A stretch of DNA of 64,000 nt from Palaemon carinicauda (GCF_036898095.1 NC_090757.1:75054811-75118810); one strand, 5' to 3'. Shown: positions 1 to 12,310, counted from the first letter of the stretch. Notes: a model not told the origin generated them from the sequence alone. Numbers and translations: made by a program.

Positions 1-2
1 TT

Positions 3-494
3 GGCTTTGTCCCTGAGTTTGTTGCTAAGACTCAGAACCCGGGAGTGCCGGACCCTAGGTTCTACTCTTTCCAGGTCTCGAGTCTTCGTTCTGTAACAGA
101 TGACTCAGACCATCTCCTACTGTGCCCAGTCAGGAGTCTGAGGTTGCATCTTAAAAGAACAGCTGCAGTCCGCCCCCAGGTGCGGAACTTGTTCGTTAGC
201 ACTGGAGAAACAAAAAGGAGGGTCACCGGGAATACCATCTCGGCCTGGATCCGCAAGGTGATCCACCTGGCCTTGAGTTCTGACTCCCCGTCACGGCGCC
301 CTAGGGCGCATGATGTCAGGGGCGTTGCTACGTCCCTGGCCTTCAAGAAGAACTTTTCGGTGATGCAGGTCCTTCAAGCTGGGGTGTGGAAGCGTCAGAC
401 CACCTTCACGGCCCACTACCTGCAAGACGTGACACACAGGAGGCTCGATACGTTTTCTATCGGCCCTGTGGTGGCTGCACAACAGCTGTTCTAA
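3..494 (+). CDS. Tyrosine recombinase C-terminus, DIRS family I copy A (partial)
   Basis: This is an open frame of about 163 residues that enters from the left edge and ends at a normal stop. It is the catalytic half of the recombinase that integrates the circular DNA of DIRS elements in place of a DDE integrase. The H-x-x-R box is seen as RAHDVRG, and the nucleophile is the tyrosine of FTAHYLQD near the end. The first catalytic arginine lies outside the window. Copies B and C have the same ending, so the reading frame is genuine. No disruption is visible in the part present, and whether the rest is intact cannot be known. Confidence 0.85.
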   Translation, partial: GFVPEFVAKTQNPGVPDPRFYSFQVSSLRSVTDDSDHLLLCPVRSLRLHLKRTAAVRPQVRNLFVSTGETKRRVTGNTISAWIRKVIHLALSSDSPSRRPRAHDVRGVATSLAFKKNFSVMQVLQAGVWKRQTTFTAHYLQDVTHRRLDTFSIGPVVAAQQLF

Positions 495-970
495 CCTCAG
501 GCTCCTAATTGGACAAGTAGCAGAGAGTTGAGGGCATTGTTACCCGGTTTTAGTCTTTGTGAATGAAAAGATCTGTCTGGCCCTTTTCTTTTCTTCATCC
601 TCTCCTCCCTTGGAGAAAAACAGCATCCTGGGTCCTTTGTACAGCTGACCTCGAACCTCTGCAGGTAAGCCATGCTTCCTTGTGTTCCTAGTATTAAGTT
701 GTAATACTGTCATGTCCCCATACCCTGACGAGGTGGTATTGAGTAGTCCTAGCCTAGATTTCCTTCTAAAGAACTCCAGGTCAACTTCCTAGGACATGTC
801 ACTGCTCACCTTCACACACGACTTACGTAGGCCGCAGCAGCCCCTCAGCTGTCTGCGAGGCGCAGGGGCCCCAACCCTTGAGTTGCTTTATGGAATCGGG
901 TTAGGTGCCCCCGGGCAAGCCAAAGCCAGTATGGCAGGGGACTTACCTCCCTTCCTAAGGGTTAAGTCAC
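495..970 (+). other. 3' untranslated region of copy A
   Basis: This stretch is non-coding and collinear with 6402-6885 of copy B and, more loosely, 51373-51600. At 657-668 it has CAG followed by GTAAG, a splice-donor-like site also present in copy B. The small open frame at 796-1014 crosses into the internal complementary region, is not conserved, and I do not regard it as a gene. Confidence 0.7.
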
Positions 971-1068
971 CCCTTGTAAATAGCGTGGTTTGTATTCAGT
1001 TACGGAACAAATGAGAAATTCATAGATAATTTGTATTTTTCCTAACGACACAAACCTTAGCTATTTAC
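971..1068 (+). repeat. Internal complementary region (ICR) of copy A
   Basis: The left part, around the TTACGGAACAAATGA motif, is the reverse complement of the family I left terminus as seen at 8173-8230. The right part is the reverse complement of the right terminus at 1225-1290. This head-to-head junction of both ends is the hallmark of DIRS elements, where it is thought to template circularisation. The match to the right end is clear by eye; the match to the left end rests on other copies. Confidence 0.8.
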
Positions 1069-1290
1069 AGTTATGTACCCGCCAGCCCTGTCCCCCAAGA
1101 TAAGTCCAACCTCTAAGTAAAGTGGATCTTCACCGGTGTGTGTGAGGGGAGAGGGGTAGCTAGCGGTGGGGTAGGAAACCCTTGTTAAAACTTTATGGCT
1201 CGTCATCGGCTGTCGCCAAAGTAATTACCCCATGTAAATAGCTAAGGTTTGTATCGTTAGGAAAAATACAAATTATCTGCGAATTTGTCA
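1069..1290 (+). repeat. Right inverted terminal repeat of copy A
   Basis: It ends with the motif AATACAAATTATCTGCGAAT followed by TTGTCA. The reverse complement of its inner part matches family I left repeats at 8173-8300 and 12133-12310, including the stretch around ATGGCTCGTCAT. The last base, 1290, is placed where similarity to copy B's end (7239) stops. Confidence 0.8.
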
Positions 1291-3460
1291 TGTTCTCTCG
1301 GATCAGCGCCCACCTACGCTCCAACGCGCCAACCCTCCCTCACGCTATCCTGAACCTGCGCTCTTGCGCCCTCGCCCGGTTCTTCCAGATACGCGCCCAT
1401 GCGCCACTGCCCTCTCGCGCCCGTCAGTGCCGCATCAGGATGCTGCGCGCCCACGTATCCGGCCTCCTCACGTTCCAGCTCCTGCGTGCCACACGCCCTC
1501 GCCATCTCCTACGCGCGCCTGCTCCATCTCCTGCGCGCCCCCGCGCCCGCTCCATCTCCTGCGCGCCCCCGCGCCCGCTCCATCTCCTGCGCGCCCCATC
1601 TCCTGCGCGCCCCCGCGCCCGCTCCATCTCCTGCGCGCCCCCTACGCGTCACTGCGTCGCGCTCCACCAACCTCTCACGCCCGCACCCATGTGCACGCGT
1701 GCCCGCGCGAGCGCGAGATTCCTGTGTCACTCTATCCTTTTGCGCGATATACTGGTCAGGGCCCATCGCGCGACCTCCAGCGCGAGCGTTGCCAGGTGGA
1801 TAGGTCATCGTCTCGTTCCCTTCCCCGCAAGCGCAGAACAGCGCGGTTCCCGGAGGAAGGACGGTTCCCGGACAGGTCTAAGGACTCTTTTGTTTCAGCT
1901 TCTGAGGCGAACCCGCATTTGTCGACTCCTCCAAGGGATTGAACGATCCCCTTCCCTCCAGAGGGAGTGTCTGACAGCGTGACTGTCAGCCAGCAGCCCT
2001 GGTTCGGGACCCTAGTCAGAGCTCTTGTGCAGGCGATGAAGCCTGTCCTCTCTGACGTGGGTCACAAATCAGTGGCGGCTTCCTCCCCCCTGAAGAGGAA
2101 GAGAGGAGTCTCTCCCGTGGAAACACCTCCAAGGTCTATTTTGTCTCCTCGCAGATCCTTGCACAAGGCTCCTTCCCCCCCAGACCTTCTCTCCCTCCCC
2201 TGCGGATGAGGATTACCCATCCTCAGGAGAGTCAGACGAGCCGGACCGTTCCCCCATCGCACCAATGGGGGGAAACTCCGCCTCTCCCTGAGAAGTCTTC
2301 TCGTCCAGGGGTGGAAAAGAGCCTGCACCCATCGTTACTCGAGTCCTGTATCCCACCCAGGAGGACGATCCCTAAGTCGTCAATAAGGATCAGACAGGAG
2401 CCATCTAGACCTTCCGAAGATGTCCACGTGTCCCCCCAGGAAGATCCACTGGGGACAGGAGACTTTGCTGCCAGTCCTTCAGGAGGAGAGCACCAAGAGT
2501 CAGAACACATGTTCTGGCAAGTCCTGACCCTCATGAGGAACCTCAACGGGATCCCAGACCCAGAGATTCCTCCTCGTGAGGGTAAGGACACGGTCTTGGA
2601 CCGTGTCTACGGCACCCAGAAACCCTCTAGGGCCAGTGCAGCTTTGCCCTGGTCTCAATGGATGAAGAGTGCCAGGGACAAGGTCGAGGGCCAGCTCTGA
2701 GCTTGCCTCTTCCAGAGGATCCAGCACCGGTAACACGCTCCTCCCTCCTCCTCGAGTCCATCAGAGGAGGTACTTTGAGATCCTTGAGGAGTCTTGTTTG
2801 GGTCTTCCGATTCACCACTCCGTTGAAGAACTCACCGGGGGAGTCCCTCTAGAGAGACTCTCCAACCGGCACGTGTCCTACTCAGCTACTGAGATCCTAC
2901 TGTAAGCCAGGAGAAGGTCGCTAAGTGTGCCATGCAGGCAACTTCGTGGCTTGACATCTGGCTGGGGTCTCTGGGCATCCTGGTGCGGTCTGAGGACCTC
3001 TCCAAAGAAAGCACCAGGAAGGCACTGGAGACTTTCTTGCTCTCAGGCACGCGGACCATCGAGTTTCTGGCCCACCAAGTCTCAAGCTTGTGGGCCAATA
3101 CCATTCTCAAACGACGGGACGCTGTGGCTGAGAGATTCCACCAGAGGGTTCCCAGTTCGGATGTTAGCAGGCTCAGACACTTCCGTGCTCGTTAAAAGTT
3201 TTTTTGAGCCTAAGGACGTGGAGCTTACCGCTGAGAGGTGGAGGAAGTCCAACCAGGATTCCCTCATCCATAGGGCCCTGACATCGAGGCCCTACAAACC
3301 TCCAATGGCACAACAGCCCTGTCCGGCTAAGGACACGAAGAAGACCACTGCAGCAAAGCCGAAGGTGTCTAAGCCCTTTCCTGCTAAGAGCAGAAGGAGC
3401 AAGAAGTCCTCCAGGGGAGGCAAGAACCCTAGAGGAAACGGCCGAGGTCGTAAACGCTAG
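1291..3460 (+). pseudogene. gag-like ORF1 of DIRS copy B, frameshifted
   Basis: This is the structural protein of the element, presumed to package its RNA; the role is inferred from its position before RT. Segments recur in copy C: MSDSVTVSQQPWFG near 1967, a KRKRG basic patch at 2093, an acidic linker with EIPPREGKD near 2561, and a C-terminal domain with WLDIWLGSLGIL near 2950 and FLAHQVSSLWANTILKRR near 3065. The end is strongly basic (RGGKNPRGNGRGRKR, 3415-3458), as expected for nucleic-acid binding. The frame changes near 2200, 2700, 2890 and 3180, so no single product can be made. The Cys-rich N-terminus of other copies is missing because copy A interrupts upstream. Confidence 0.75.
1500..1645 (+). 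repeat. GC-rich minisatellite in gag of copy B
   Basis: Tandem variants of CCATCTCCTGCGCGCC separated by CCCGCGCCCGCT, with a unit of roughly 27 bp and four to five copies. The same CTCCTGCGCGCC word is scattered through the matching gag region of copy C (13560-14390). All long open frames on both strands over 1290-1990 come from this biased composition. Confidence 0.8.
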
Positions 3461-3488
3461 GGTTGGCAGTCCCCCTGCATGTCCACCA

Positions 3489-5210
3489 GTGGGGGGATGC
3501 CTACAAAGTTGCGAGGCAAGGTGGCAGCAACTCGGGGCAGATACCTGGACATTTTCCATGATCGGTCAGGGTTATCGTGTCCCGTTCACAGCTTCTCTAC
3601 CTCCCGTGACAGCGAATCCAGTGTCGTTGAGCTCTCTTGCCATGGGATCGGCAAGAGGGCAAGCCCTTTGGGCAGAGGTCCAGACCATGTTGAAGAAGGA
3701 CGCTCTCCAGGAGGTTGTAGACGGGTCCCCAGGCTTCTACAGTCGACTCTTTCTTGTGAGAAAGGCGTCTGGAGGCTGGAGACCAGTCATCGACCTCTCA
3801 ACCCTGAATGGGTTTGTCAAACAGACTCCGTTAAGTATGGAGACAGGAGACACGGTCAGACTTGCAGTGAGACTACAAGACTTCATGTGTACACTGGACC
3901 TGAAGGATGCGTACTTCCAGATCCCAGTCCATCCGTCTTCAAGGAAGTACCTAAGATTTTGCCTAGACAACAAGATCTACCAGTTCAAGGTGCTGTGTTT
4001 CGGTCTCTCCACAGCCCCTCAGGTGTTCACCAGAGTGTTCACCCTGATATCTTCGTGGGCTCACAGGATCGGCATCCGTCTCCTTCGTTATGTGGACGAC
4101 TGGCTGATCCTAGCGGACTCGGAGGCAACCCTTCTTCGCCACCGAGACAAGCTCCTCGAAGTTTTCCAGGATCTAGGGATCATGGTAAATCACGAGAAGT
4201 CCTCTCTGCAGCCCTCTCAGAAACTGGTATATCTAGGCATGGTCATAGACACCAATCTCCACAAAGCCTTCCCATCAGACTACAGGATAGCAAGGCTGAG
4301 GAAGGTCGCGAGGCCTTTCCTCAATCGAGAAGAACTCCCAGCCCAAACGTGGCTGCGTCTCCTTGGCCACCTCTCCTCCCTGGCCCGTCTCGTTCCCAAC
4401 GGTCGCCTCAGAATGAGATCTCTCCAGTGGCGACTAAAGTCTCGGTGGAATCAAGGTCACGATTCCCCGGACACTTTGGTCCCTGTGGGTCCTGCGGAAC
4501 GGACGGACCTCCAGTGGTGGGTGGCGGACAAGAACCTACGAAAGGGAGTGGATCTTCTCGTCCTTCCCCCGGATTTGATGTTGTTCTCGGACGCATCAAA
4601 GAAAGGGTGGGGGCCCTCGTTCTGAACCACAGGACCTCAGGCCTGTGGTCAGAATCAGAAAAGTACCTTCACATAAACCTGCTAGAAATGAAGGCCATGT
4701 TCCTGGCACTTCAGAAGTTCCACCAAGTCCTGGCGGGCCACTCTGTGGTGGTGATGAGCGACAACACCACGGTAGTGGCTTATATCAACAAGCAGGGAGG
4801 TACCTTTTCAGAACAGCTGTCCCATCTTACAGTAAAGATTCTGAGATGGTTCGAAGTCCACTCGATCACACTATCGGCTCGCTTCATTCCTGGCAAAAGG
4901 AATGTGCTCGCTGACAGTCTGAGCAGAGCGACGCAGATAGTGAGTACCGAGTGGTCTTTGGATCCTCAAGTAGCCAACGAAGTCCTGACTTTGTGGGGTT
5001 CCCCGACAGTGGATCTGTTCGCTACAGCGCTGAACTTCAAGCTCCCGCTGTACTGCTCCCCGGTCCCGGACCCCAAGGCTCTCTGGTAGGATGCCTTCCA
5101 ACAACAGTGGGACAACGTCGATGTGTACGCCTTTCCCCCGTTCTGTCTGATGAGGAGGGTGCTCAACAAGACCAGAATATCGGTCAATCTTTCAATGACT
5201 GATAGCTCTG
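3489..5210 (+). pseudogene. RT-RNase H-methyltransferase-like polyprotein of DIRS copy B
   Basis: The reverse transcriptase is open over 3489-4625, with GWRPVIDLS, the catalytic block TLDLKDAYFQIPV (near 3893) and the active-site box RYVDDWLIL (near 4087). RNase H begins with FSDASKKGWG near 4587 and continues, after a one-base frameshift near 4620, with VVMSDNTTVVAYINKQGG (near 4750) and NVLADSLSR. The last domain has VDLFATALN, YCSPVPDP and YAFPPF; this block follows RNase H in DIRS/PAT elements and is usually called a DAM-like methyltransferase. A stop at 5087-5089 cuts it where copy C has glutamine. The RT catalytic residues are intact, so decay seems fairly recent. Confidence 0.85.
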
Positions 5211-6401
5211 CTATGGCATCACGCAGAATGGTTCCCGGACCTTCTGCAACTCCTCACGGAGGTTCCGAGAGAACTCCCTCCACGTCACGAGCTACTCAAA
5301 CAACCACACTCCAACATCTTCCACAAAGCCGTAGCTTCGCTTCGACTTCATGCCTGGAGACTATCCAGCATCTCCTCGCGGAGAGAGTTTTTTCGCAACA
5401 AGTTGCGAACAGGATGTCTGGTCACCTGCGCAAGTCATCCGCAGGGGTCTACCAGGCAAAGTGGCGAGTCTTCTGTGGTTGGTGTCGTGGAAGGGGTATC
5501 TCTCCCCTCGATGCCACTATTCCAGCAATAGCGGAGTTCCTCGTATATTTGCGGGAGGAAATGCGCCTTTCAGTCTCGGCAGTGAAAGGCTATCGCTCAG
5601 CCTTAAGTCTTGCCTTCAGGCTTAAAGGAATGGACATTTCTTCCTCGTTGGAACTTTCCCTTCTCATACGGAGTTATGAACTTACCTGCCCTCAGTCGGA
5701 AGTGAGACCTCCTCCATGGAACGTGGTTCGAGTTCTCAGGTCTCTGAAGAGAACCTCCCTACGAACCATTACGCCAGGCTTCTGATCGCCACCTTACCTG
5801 GAAGACGGTTTTCCTGCTAGCATTGGCCTTGGCCAAGCGAGTCAGTGAGCTACATGGTCTCTCCTACGACATCGCCCATTCAAGGGGATGGGGAGAGGTA
5901 ACGTTCAGCTTCGTCCCTGAGTTTGTTGCCAAGACTCAGAATCCGGAAGTGCCGGACCCTAGGTTCGACTCTTTCCAGGTTTCGAGTCTCCGTTCTGTAA
6001 CAGATGACCCAGACCATCTCCTACTGTGCCCAGTGAGGAGTCTGAGGTTGTATCTTAAAAGAACAGCTGCAGTTCGTCCCCGGGTGTGAGCCCTGTTCGT
6101 GAGCACTGGGAAGATGAAGAGGAGGGTCACCAGGAATACCATCTTGGCCTGGATTCGCAAGGTCATACACCTGGCCTTGAATCCTGACCCTTCTTCGTCA
6201 CGTCGCCCTAGAGCACATGATGTCAGGGGCATAGCTACGTCCCTGGCCTTCAAGAAAAATTATTCAGTGACGCAGGTCCTTCAAGCTGGGGTGTGGAATC
6301 GTCAGACCACCTTCACGGCCCACTACCTGCAAGACGTGACACACAGGAGGCTCGATACGTTCTCTATCGGCCCTGTGGTGGCTGCACAACAGCTGGTCTA
6401 A
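5211..6401 (+). pseudogene. Tyrosine recombinase of DIRS copy B, frameshifted
   Basis: The N-terminal SAM-like core-binding part runs over about 5340-5780 (AGVYQAKWRVFCGWC, VKGYRSALSLAF). The catalytic part has the first arginine in LAKRVSELHGL (near 5830), the H-x-x-R box in RAHDVRG (near 6211) and the tyrosine in FTAHYLQD (near 6310). A frameshift lies near 5762, and a stop (TGA) near 6087 replaces a residue that is open in copies A and C. The four catalytic positions that can be seen are conserved. The frame overlaps the end of the preceding methyltransferase-like domain, as in D3. Confidence 0.85.
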
Positions 6402-6885
6402 CCTCAGGCTCCTTAATGGACAAGTAGCAGAAGGTTGAGGGCATTGTTACCCGGTTTTAGTCTGCGTGAATGAAAAAATCTGTCTGGCCCTTATTCTTTT
6501 CTTCATCCTCTCCTCCCTTGGAGAAAGCAGCATCCTGGGTTCTCTGCACAGCTGACCTCGAACCTCTGCAGGTAAGCCATGCTCCCTTGTGTTCCTAGTA
6601 TTAAGTGTAATAGTGTCATGTCCCCATACCCTGATGAGGTTGATGAGGTGGTATTGGGAGAGTCCTAGCCTAGATTTCCATCTGAAGAACTCCAGGTCAA
6701 CTTCCTAGGACGAGTCACTTCTCACCTTCACACACAGCTTATGTAGGCCGCAGCAGTTTCACAACATGCCAGCGAGGAGCAGGGACTCCTTATTTCTTGA
6801 GTACTTACACACTCGAATTTGGAGTCCTCGGGCAAGCCAAAGCCAGTATGGCAGGGACTTACCTCCCTACCTAAGGGTTGAGTCA
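6402..6885 (+). other. 3' untranslated region of copy B
   Basis: Non-coding and collinear with 495-970 of copy A. The splice-donor-like CAG-GTAAG is at about 6569-6577. A short duplication (TTGATGAGG, near 6640) is specific to this copy. No gene is seen. Confidence 0.7.
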
Positions 6886-6986
6886 CCCCATGTAAATAGC
6901 GTGGTTTGTATTTCAGTTACGGAACAAATGACAAATTCGTAGATAATTTGTATTTTTTCTAACTATACAAACCTTAGCTATTTACA
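6886..6986 (+). repeat. Internal complementary region of copy B
   Basis: TTACGGAACAAATGA (left-end complement) is joined to ACAAATTCGTAGATAATTTG (right-end complement). The second half is the reverse complement of 7209-7239, with one or two mismatches by eye. Confidence 0.85.
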
Positions 6987-7239
6987 CATATTTGCCTGCC
7001 AGCCCTGTCCCCCGGGATAAGTCCTACCTCTAAGCAAAGTGAAGCGTTCATCGGTGTGTGTGATGGGGGGGGGGGGTGGCTAGCTACTCCTCCCTACCCC
7101 CCGGTAACTAGCGGCGGGGTAGTAAACCCTCGTTAAAATTCTTATGGCTTGTCATTCAGCTACGCTGAAGTAATTACCCCATGTAAATAGCTAAGGTTTG
7201 TATAGTTAGGAAAAATACAAATTATCTACGAATTTGTCA
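6987..7239 (+). repeat. Right inverted terminal repeat of copy B
   Basis: It ends in ATTATCTACGAATTTGTCA at 7239. It contains a G-run near 7066-7077 and the ATGGCTTGTCATTCAGC block that appears inverted in the left repeats of copy C and of the 8173 fragment. Confidence 0.8.
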
Positions 7240-8172
7240 TAGTTTTGATATGAACGAACTAATAATTTCGGAGTCAATGTCTTTTCTGAACAATCCTCGA
7301 CAACCCTGAAGAAAGTCTTACGTATTTCCCGGTCAATCCCGCCGAACATCCATTTGCCATCGACCTTGCTACCAACATTATATTTACTCTTTCTGAATTT
7401 ACTTTACTTTCTCTCTAGAATATTTGTCCTGGTCCATCAATCTTCTTGCTGTCCATCATATAAATGTCCATGCACACATCACAGCAGAAGTTGTACCAAT
7501 TCACGAGTGTATGAGGTGCAAACCTCTTGTGCATGTGGCTAATCAGGTTCCGAGGAAAACTGTATACAAAACTTGCTAAAATGATAAACACATCTTTGCA
7601 TGATAGCTTTGACCGTGAAAAAATCTACCATGATTAGGGGAAATCTTTTTACGGCAATAACTGTTTGAACACTGCCAAAAAAAATTGAGTTTGGTCATTA
7701 TTCGATGATTTTCCATCTTTTATAACTCATTTCACCAACACGACATTTTAAACAAAAACCGGAAAAATCTCCCAAGAGTCCCATTTTTTACAAATATAGT
7801 ATAAATTCATCACTCTTTGTAAAACTCGCAATCCTTACGATACTTGGATTGATTGAATTGAAAAATTATTCACAAGTATCTTCGCACTGATGAGTTGCCA
7901 TCTTTGTACCATGTGGGTAAAGACTGAGCATCTCCGACCCTTGGTGGATGCTCCCATTACCATGTTTGAAGTTTTGGAAATATGGGATTCCAATTGGTTA
8001 AAAAAAGCCCTCCAGCAATTTCCCAGGTCAAGTAGGGTCTGATTGGGTCATTTCAAATTGCCACGACTGGCTGATTAGTTTAGCATTCTGCCACTAAAGC
8101 AATGTTGAATCGATCAAAACTCCATCTACATGGAATTCTAGGAACTATTGTGTGACGGTAAATTTCGCGACA
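7240..8172 (+). other. Unassigned AT-rich stretch between two DIRS fragments
   Basis: No coding region, terminal repeat or microsatellite is recognisable. The 62-codon open frame at 7354-7542 is hydrophobic then Cys-rich, has no family match that I know, and lacks splice context. This may be old unique intron sequence, and it is one of the few stretches here without transposon signatures. Confidence 0.5.
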
Positions 8173-8300
8173 AGTTTGGTTTGTTCCGTAACTGGAATAC
8201 AAACTTACGCTATTTATTAAGGTTATTACTTTTGGTGAAGCTGAAACGATGACGAGCTATTAAAATTTTAGCAAGGGTTAACTACCCATCCAAGACAAAC
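8173..8300 (+). repeat. Solo left inverted terminal repeat, DIRS family I
   Basis: It begins near TTTGTTCCGTAACTGGAATA, the complement of the left half of the ICR in copies A and B. It continues with GCTGAAACGATGACGAGC and GGGTTAACTACCC, matching copy C's left repeat at 12160-12240. Sequence after about 8300 belongs to a different family, so only this terminus remains. Confidence 0.7.
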
Positions 8301-8310
8301 TCAAAGACAT

Positions 8311-9160
8311 CAACCGAGTTTGGAGGAAGAGAGCTACAATACTTTTACGGGACAAGATCTCATCGATCCCCTCAAGCCTGAAAAAGAGACTCCGGTCATG
8401 GTCAAAACCGGAGAACCTTTCCAAATCGGTTCATCTGCAGTTCCCTCCTCCACAAGTGTCGATTCATACAGACGTGTCTCTGAGTGGTTAAGGGGGATAT
8501 TACAACTTTCAGATGTTTCAGGGCTCCTGGTTCCACGCCATAAGACACTTCCACATCAATGTACTAGAAGTCATGGCAGTATTCCTGATCCTGAAGCGGC
8601 TCTCCCCGCCACGGTACACTCATATCAGGATAGTTTCAGACAGCACGGTAGCGGTGTACTGGATAAACATAGGTGGGTCAAAATCTTCCAACCTCAATCA
8701 AGTCCTGGTCATGATTTTCATCTGGGCAGTAGTTAAGAACTGGTTCCTGTCGGAATCTCACCTGGCAGGAGTCCAGAACGTGGTAGCGGACTCACTATCC
8801 AGGACGAATCCACTGGAGTCAGAATGGTCTCTGGACATGAATTCTTTCCGGTGGATTTCTAGGCTGGTTCCCGGTCTCCCGGTAGATCTATTCGCGACAC
8901 AACTGAACCACAAACTTCCTTGTTTTGTGACCCCAAACCTGGACCCTCAGGCTTATGCTATGGACGCATTAACCCTGGATTGGAACTGTTGGACGGAGAT
9001 TTACTTTTTCCCTCCGGTGAATCTTCTCTTGAAAGTCTTACACAAGTTGCGCTCCTTCTAAGGGGCAGTGACTTTAGTAGCACCGTACTGGCCAAAGAGC
9101 AGTTGGTTCCACTCCGCCTTGAGTTGAAACTCCGTCCCTTCCGGATCCCATTCCCCAATA
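8311..9160 (+). pseudogene. RNase H and methyltransferase-like domains, DIRS copy E
   Basis: RNase H starts with an IHTDVSLSG block near 8462, where the following tryptophan codon has become a stop. It continues with FHINVLEVMAVFLILKRL (near 8550), the second acidic site in IVSDSTVAVYWIN (near 8630) and NVVADSLSR (near 8780). The methyltransferase-like block follows, with VDLFATQLNHKLP near 8882 and YFFPPVNLLLKVL near 9003. It has the FPP motif but lacks the CSPVPDP wording of family I. The frame shifts near 9060. Domain order is the same as in families I and II. No reverse transcriptase is found upstream, so the element was cut just before RNase H. Confidence 0.75.
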
Positions 9161-9359
9161 TAACCCAGTTAGTCCAAATGCAGACTGTGTCAGATTCCTC
9201 AAGGATAGCCACAATCCTAACTTTGTGGATTTCATGAGTTTGTAGCCCCACAAGGACGGGAAAATTGACCCGGAAAATGTCCTCTTCATAGAATCAGACA
9301 ATAGGGACTCTACCGTTAGACGGCACGTTTCAGCTGTTAAGAATTAGCAGGTTTCCTAA

Positions 9360-10185
9360 CGAAGTCGGAACTTTCTCGCATGCCTTCTAATCTGGCCATA
9401 TCATTCTTTAAGTCCCTACTTGACAAGGACCTAGCAGCTTGCACTATAACTGTGATTAAATCAGCTCTGAAAAAGATCGTCCTCGTGGGTTTCAATATTG
9501 ACCTAACTGATTCCTATTTCTCATCTAGTCCGAAGGTATGCGTTAGGCTCAGACTTTGGTTCGCCCACAAAAGATTTCTTGGCCTCTGAAAGACGTACTA
9601 AAGCTAGCTTCGGGCACGGATATTGAATCCTGCCCCTGCATCACTCTTCTTAGGAAGACCTTATTCCTAACGGCCTTGGCCTCAGGTGCTAGAATCTCAG
9701 AATTAGCAGCTCTCATGTAATCCTGAAAATATAGATTTCCTCCCGTCAGGTGAAGTACTCTTTCTCCAGACAGAGCTATTCTAGCTGAAAACGGGAACCC
9801 GAAAGATAGGCGGTCCCCTTGGAAGACTTTCCCTCTTCCTTACGATACTACTCTGTGTCCAGTCACCACACTCAGGCCCTTTTTAGCTAGATCCGCCACC
9901 CGTTCGTCTGGCCCCCTGTTTCTCAGAGAACAAGGAGGCACTTTTTCCATCCAAGGCATCAGGCAGCAGGCCCTGTACTTTATTTAGTAAGGTATCCCGG
10001 AATCATTTCCCCATGCTCATGATAGCCGGTAGGTAGCAACCTCCACCAATTACTTTCTGAACATGGTTCTGGTTGACCTTTAGAAGTACAGTATATGGGT
10101 TGGAAATCTCCTATGGTTTTCAAACGCCACTATTTGGAAAATCTCCAGGCTTTTAAATTCCCCAAGGTTGCAGCTGGGAGTTTTA
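9360..10185 (+). pseudogene. Tyrosine recombinase of DIRS copy E, heavily degraded
   Basis: Pieces in different frames spell a recombinase. The core-binding part is MPSNLAISFFKSLLDKDLA at 9380. The first arginine lies in FLTALASGARISELAAL (near 9665). LCPVTTLRPFLARSA lies near 9850, a remnant H-x-x-R box in HAHDSR (near 10014), and the tyrosine in RHYLENL (near 10127). At least four stops or shifts separate them. Identification rests on the order and spacing of these blocks, which match families I and II. Confidence 0.65.
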
Positions 10186-10581
10186 TCTTCCCCCAGTAAT
10201 CTCGTTGCTCTTCCCTTTCATCCGTCTCTCTCCTTCTCCCTCCTACCTGCCACTCCTGCCACGTCGCCGATCTCCTGGGTGGGTCGTTTAGCCCTAGGTT
10301 TATGTTACCATTTCTTCGTTACCCTGGTTATTACCTTAATTTAATTCAGGTTACGATTCTTTAGCCATGTGAGGATCGGGTTTGTGTTGTGTTTTGATTC
10401 TCGGGTTGATTCCCTGCATTACATCTTATTGTCACTCCATCATTGGGATTCCTGTTTGGCTAATGTGTTATATTTTTAGTTTGACAACCTTAACATAGTG
10501 TTTTGTTTTGGTTCATGGTGTTTCACTTTATCCCTTTTATTTGATAGTGTTTTATGGGCTTGGAAGGCATTCTCTGGTACA
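10186..10581 (+). other. 3' untranslated region of copy E
   Basis: A pyrimidine-rich stretch (10190-10260) is followed by AT-rich sequence. No gene is seen. It lies where the 3' UTR is expected, between recombinase and ICR. Confidence 0.5.
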
Positions 10582-10672
10582 TTTTCACTGGGTGTCACAG
10601 GTTGACCCAGAAAAGGGATTTTGACAAAGGAAAAATCTATTTCTGGGGAGATACCTGTGACGACCGGTGAAA
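10582..10672 (+). repeat. Internal complementary region of copy E
   Basis: TTTCACTGGGTGTCACAGG is joined to GGGATTTTGACAAAGGAAAA and onward. The second half is the reverse complement of 10990-11050, nearly perfect by eye. This is the same head-to-head junction as in families I and II, with entirely different sequence. Confidence 0.7.
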
Positions 10673-12125
<1,453 letters not shown>

Positions 12126-12132
12126 TAACCTG

Positions 12133-12310
12133 GATGTGTTCTATGACTGGAATACTAACCACGCTATTTAATAGGGATATTACTTTCGGTGTAGCTGAAA
12201 TGACGAGCCATTAATTTCTAACAAGGGTTTACTACCCACACTGCTAGTTAGTGGGGGTAGGGGAGGTTAGCTTGCTACCCCCCCCCTCACACACCTGTGC
12301 TTGAGCTCAC
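12133..12310 (+). repeat. Left inverted terminal repeat of copy C
   Basis: TGTTCTATGACTGGAATACT, then CACGCTATTTAATAGG, then ATGACGAGCCATTAA. The inner part is the reverse complement of right repeats at 1100-1240 and 51650-51850, including the TAGTTAGTGGGGG block and the pyrimidine run. Confidence 0.75.

Larger units (their letters stand above)
1..1290 (+). mobile_element. DIRS retrotransposon, family I copy A (3' end only)
   Basis: The window opens inside the tyrosine recombinase of a DIRS-type retrotransposon and runs through its 3' untranslated region, internal complementary region and right inverted terminal repeat. The same order and closely similar sequence recur at 5123-7239, which defines the 3' half of family I. 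The copy ends at 1290, where sequence typical of the middle of family I gag begins at once. Copy A therefore appears to be inserted into copy B. The 5' part of A and of B lies left of the window. Confidence 0.85.
1291..7239 (+). mobile_element. DIRS retrotransposon, family I copy B (5' part displaced)
   Basis: This copy has gag from its repeat-rich middle onward, RT-RNase H-methyltransferase-like, tyrosine recombinase, 3' UTR, ICR and right inverted terminal repeat. The left terminal repeat and start of gag are absent here because copy A sits at the left boundary. All three coding regions carry frameshifts or stops, so the copy is dead. It is the most complete guide to family I in this window apart from copy C. 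Confidence 0.85.

Noticed and set aside
1290..1982. 230-residue Arg/Ala/Pro-rich open frame and its overlapping rivals
   Set aside because: GC-rich repeat in the gag region of copy B keeps several frames open on both strands; none matches the gag frame seen further downstream.
3737..4599. Minus-strand open frames opposite DIRS RT in copy B (and similar in C, D2, D3)
   Set aside because: Shadows of RT reading frames with YVDD/YLDD motifs.
7354..7542. 62-codon frame with a Cys-rich end as a small secreted peptide
   Set aside because: No cleavage-site logic, splice context or homologue recognised; left unassigned.
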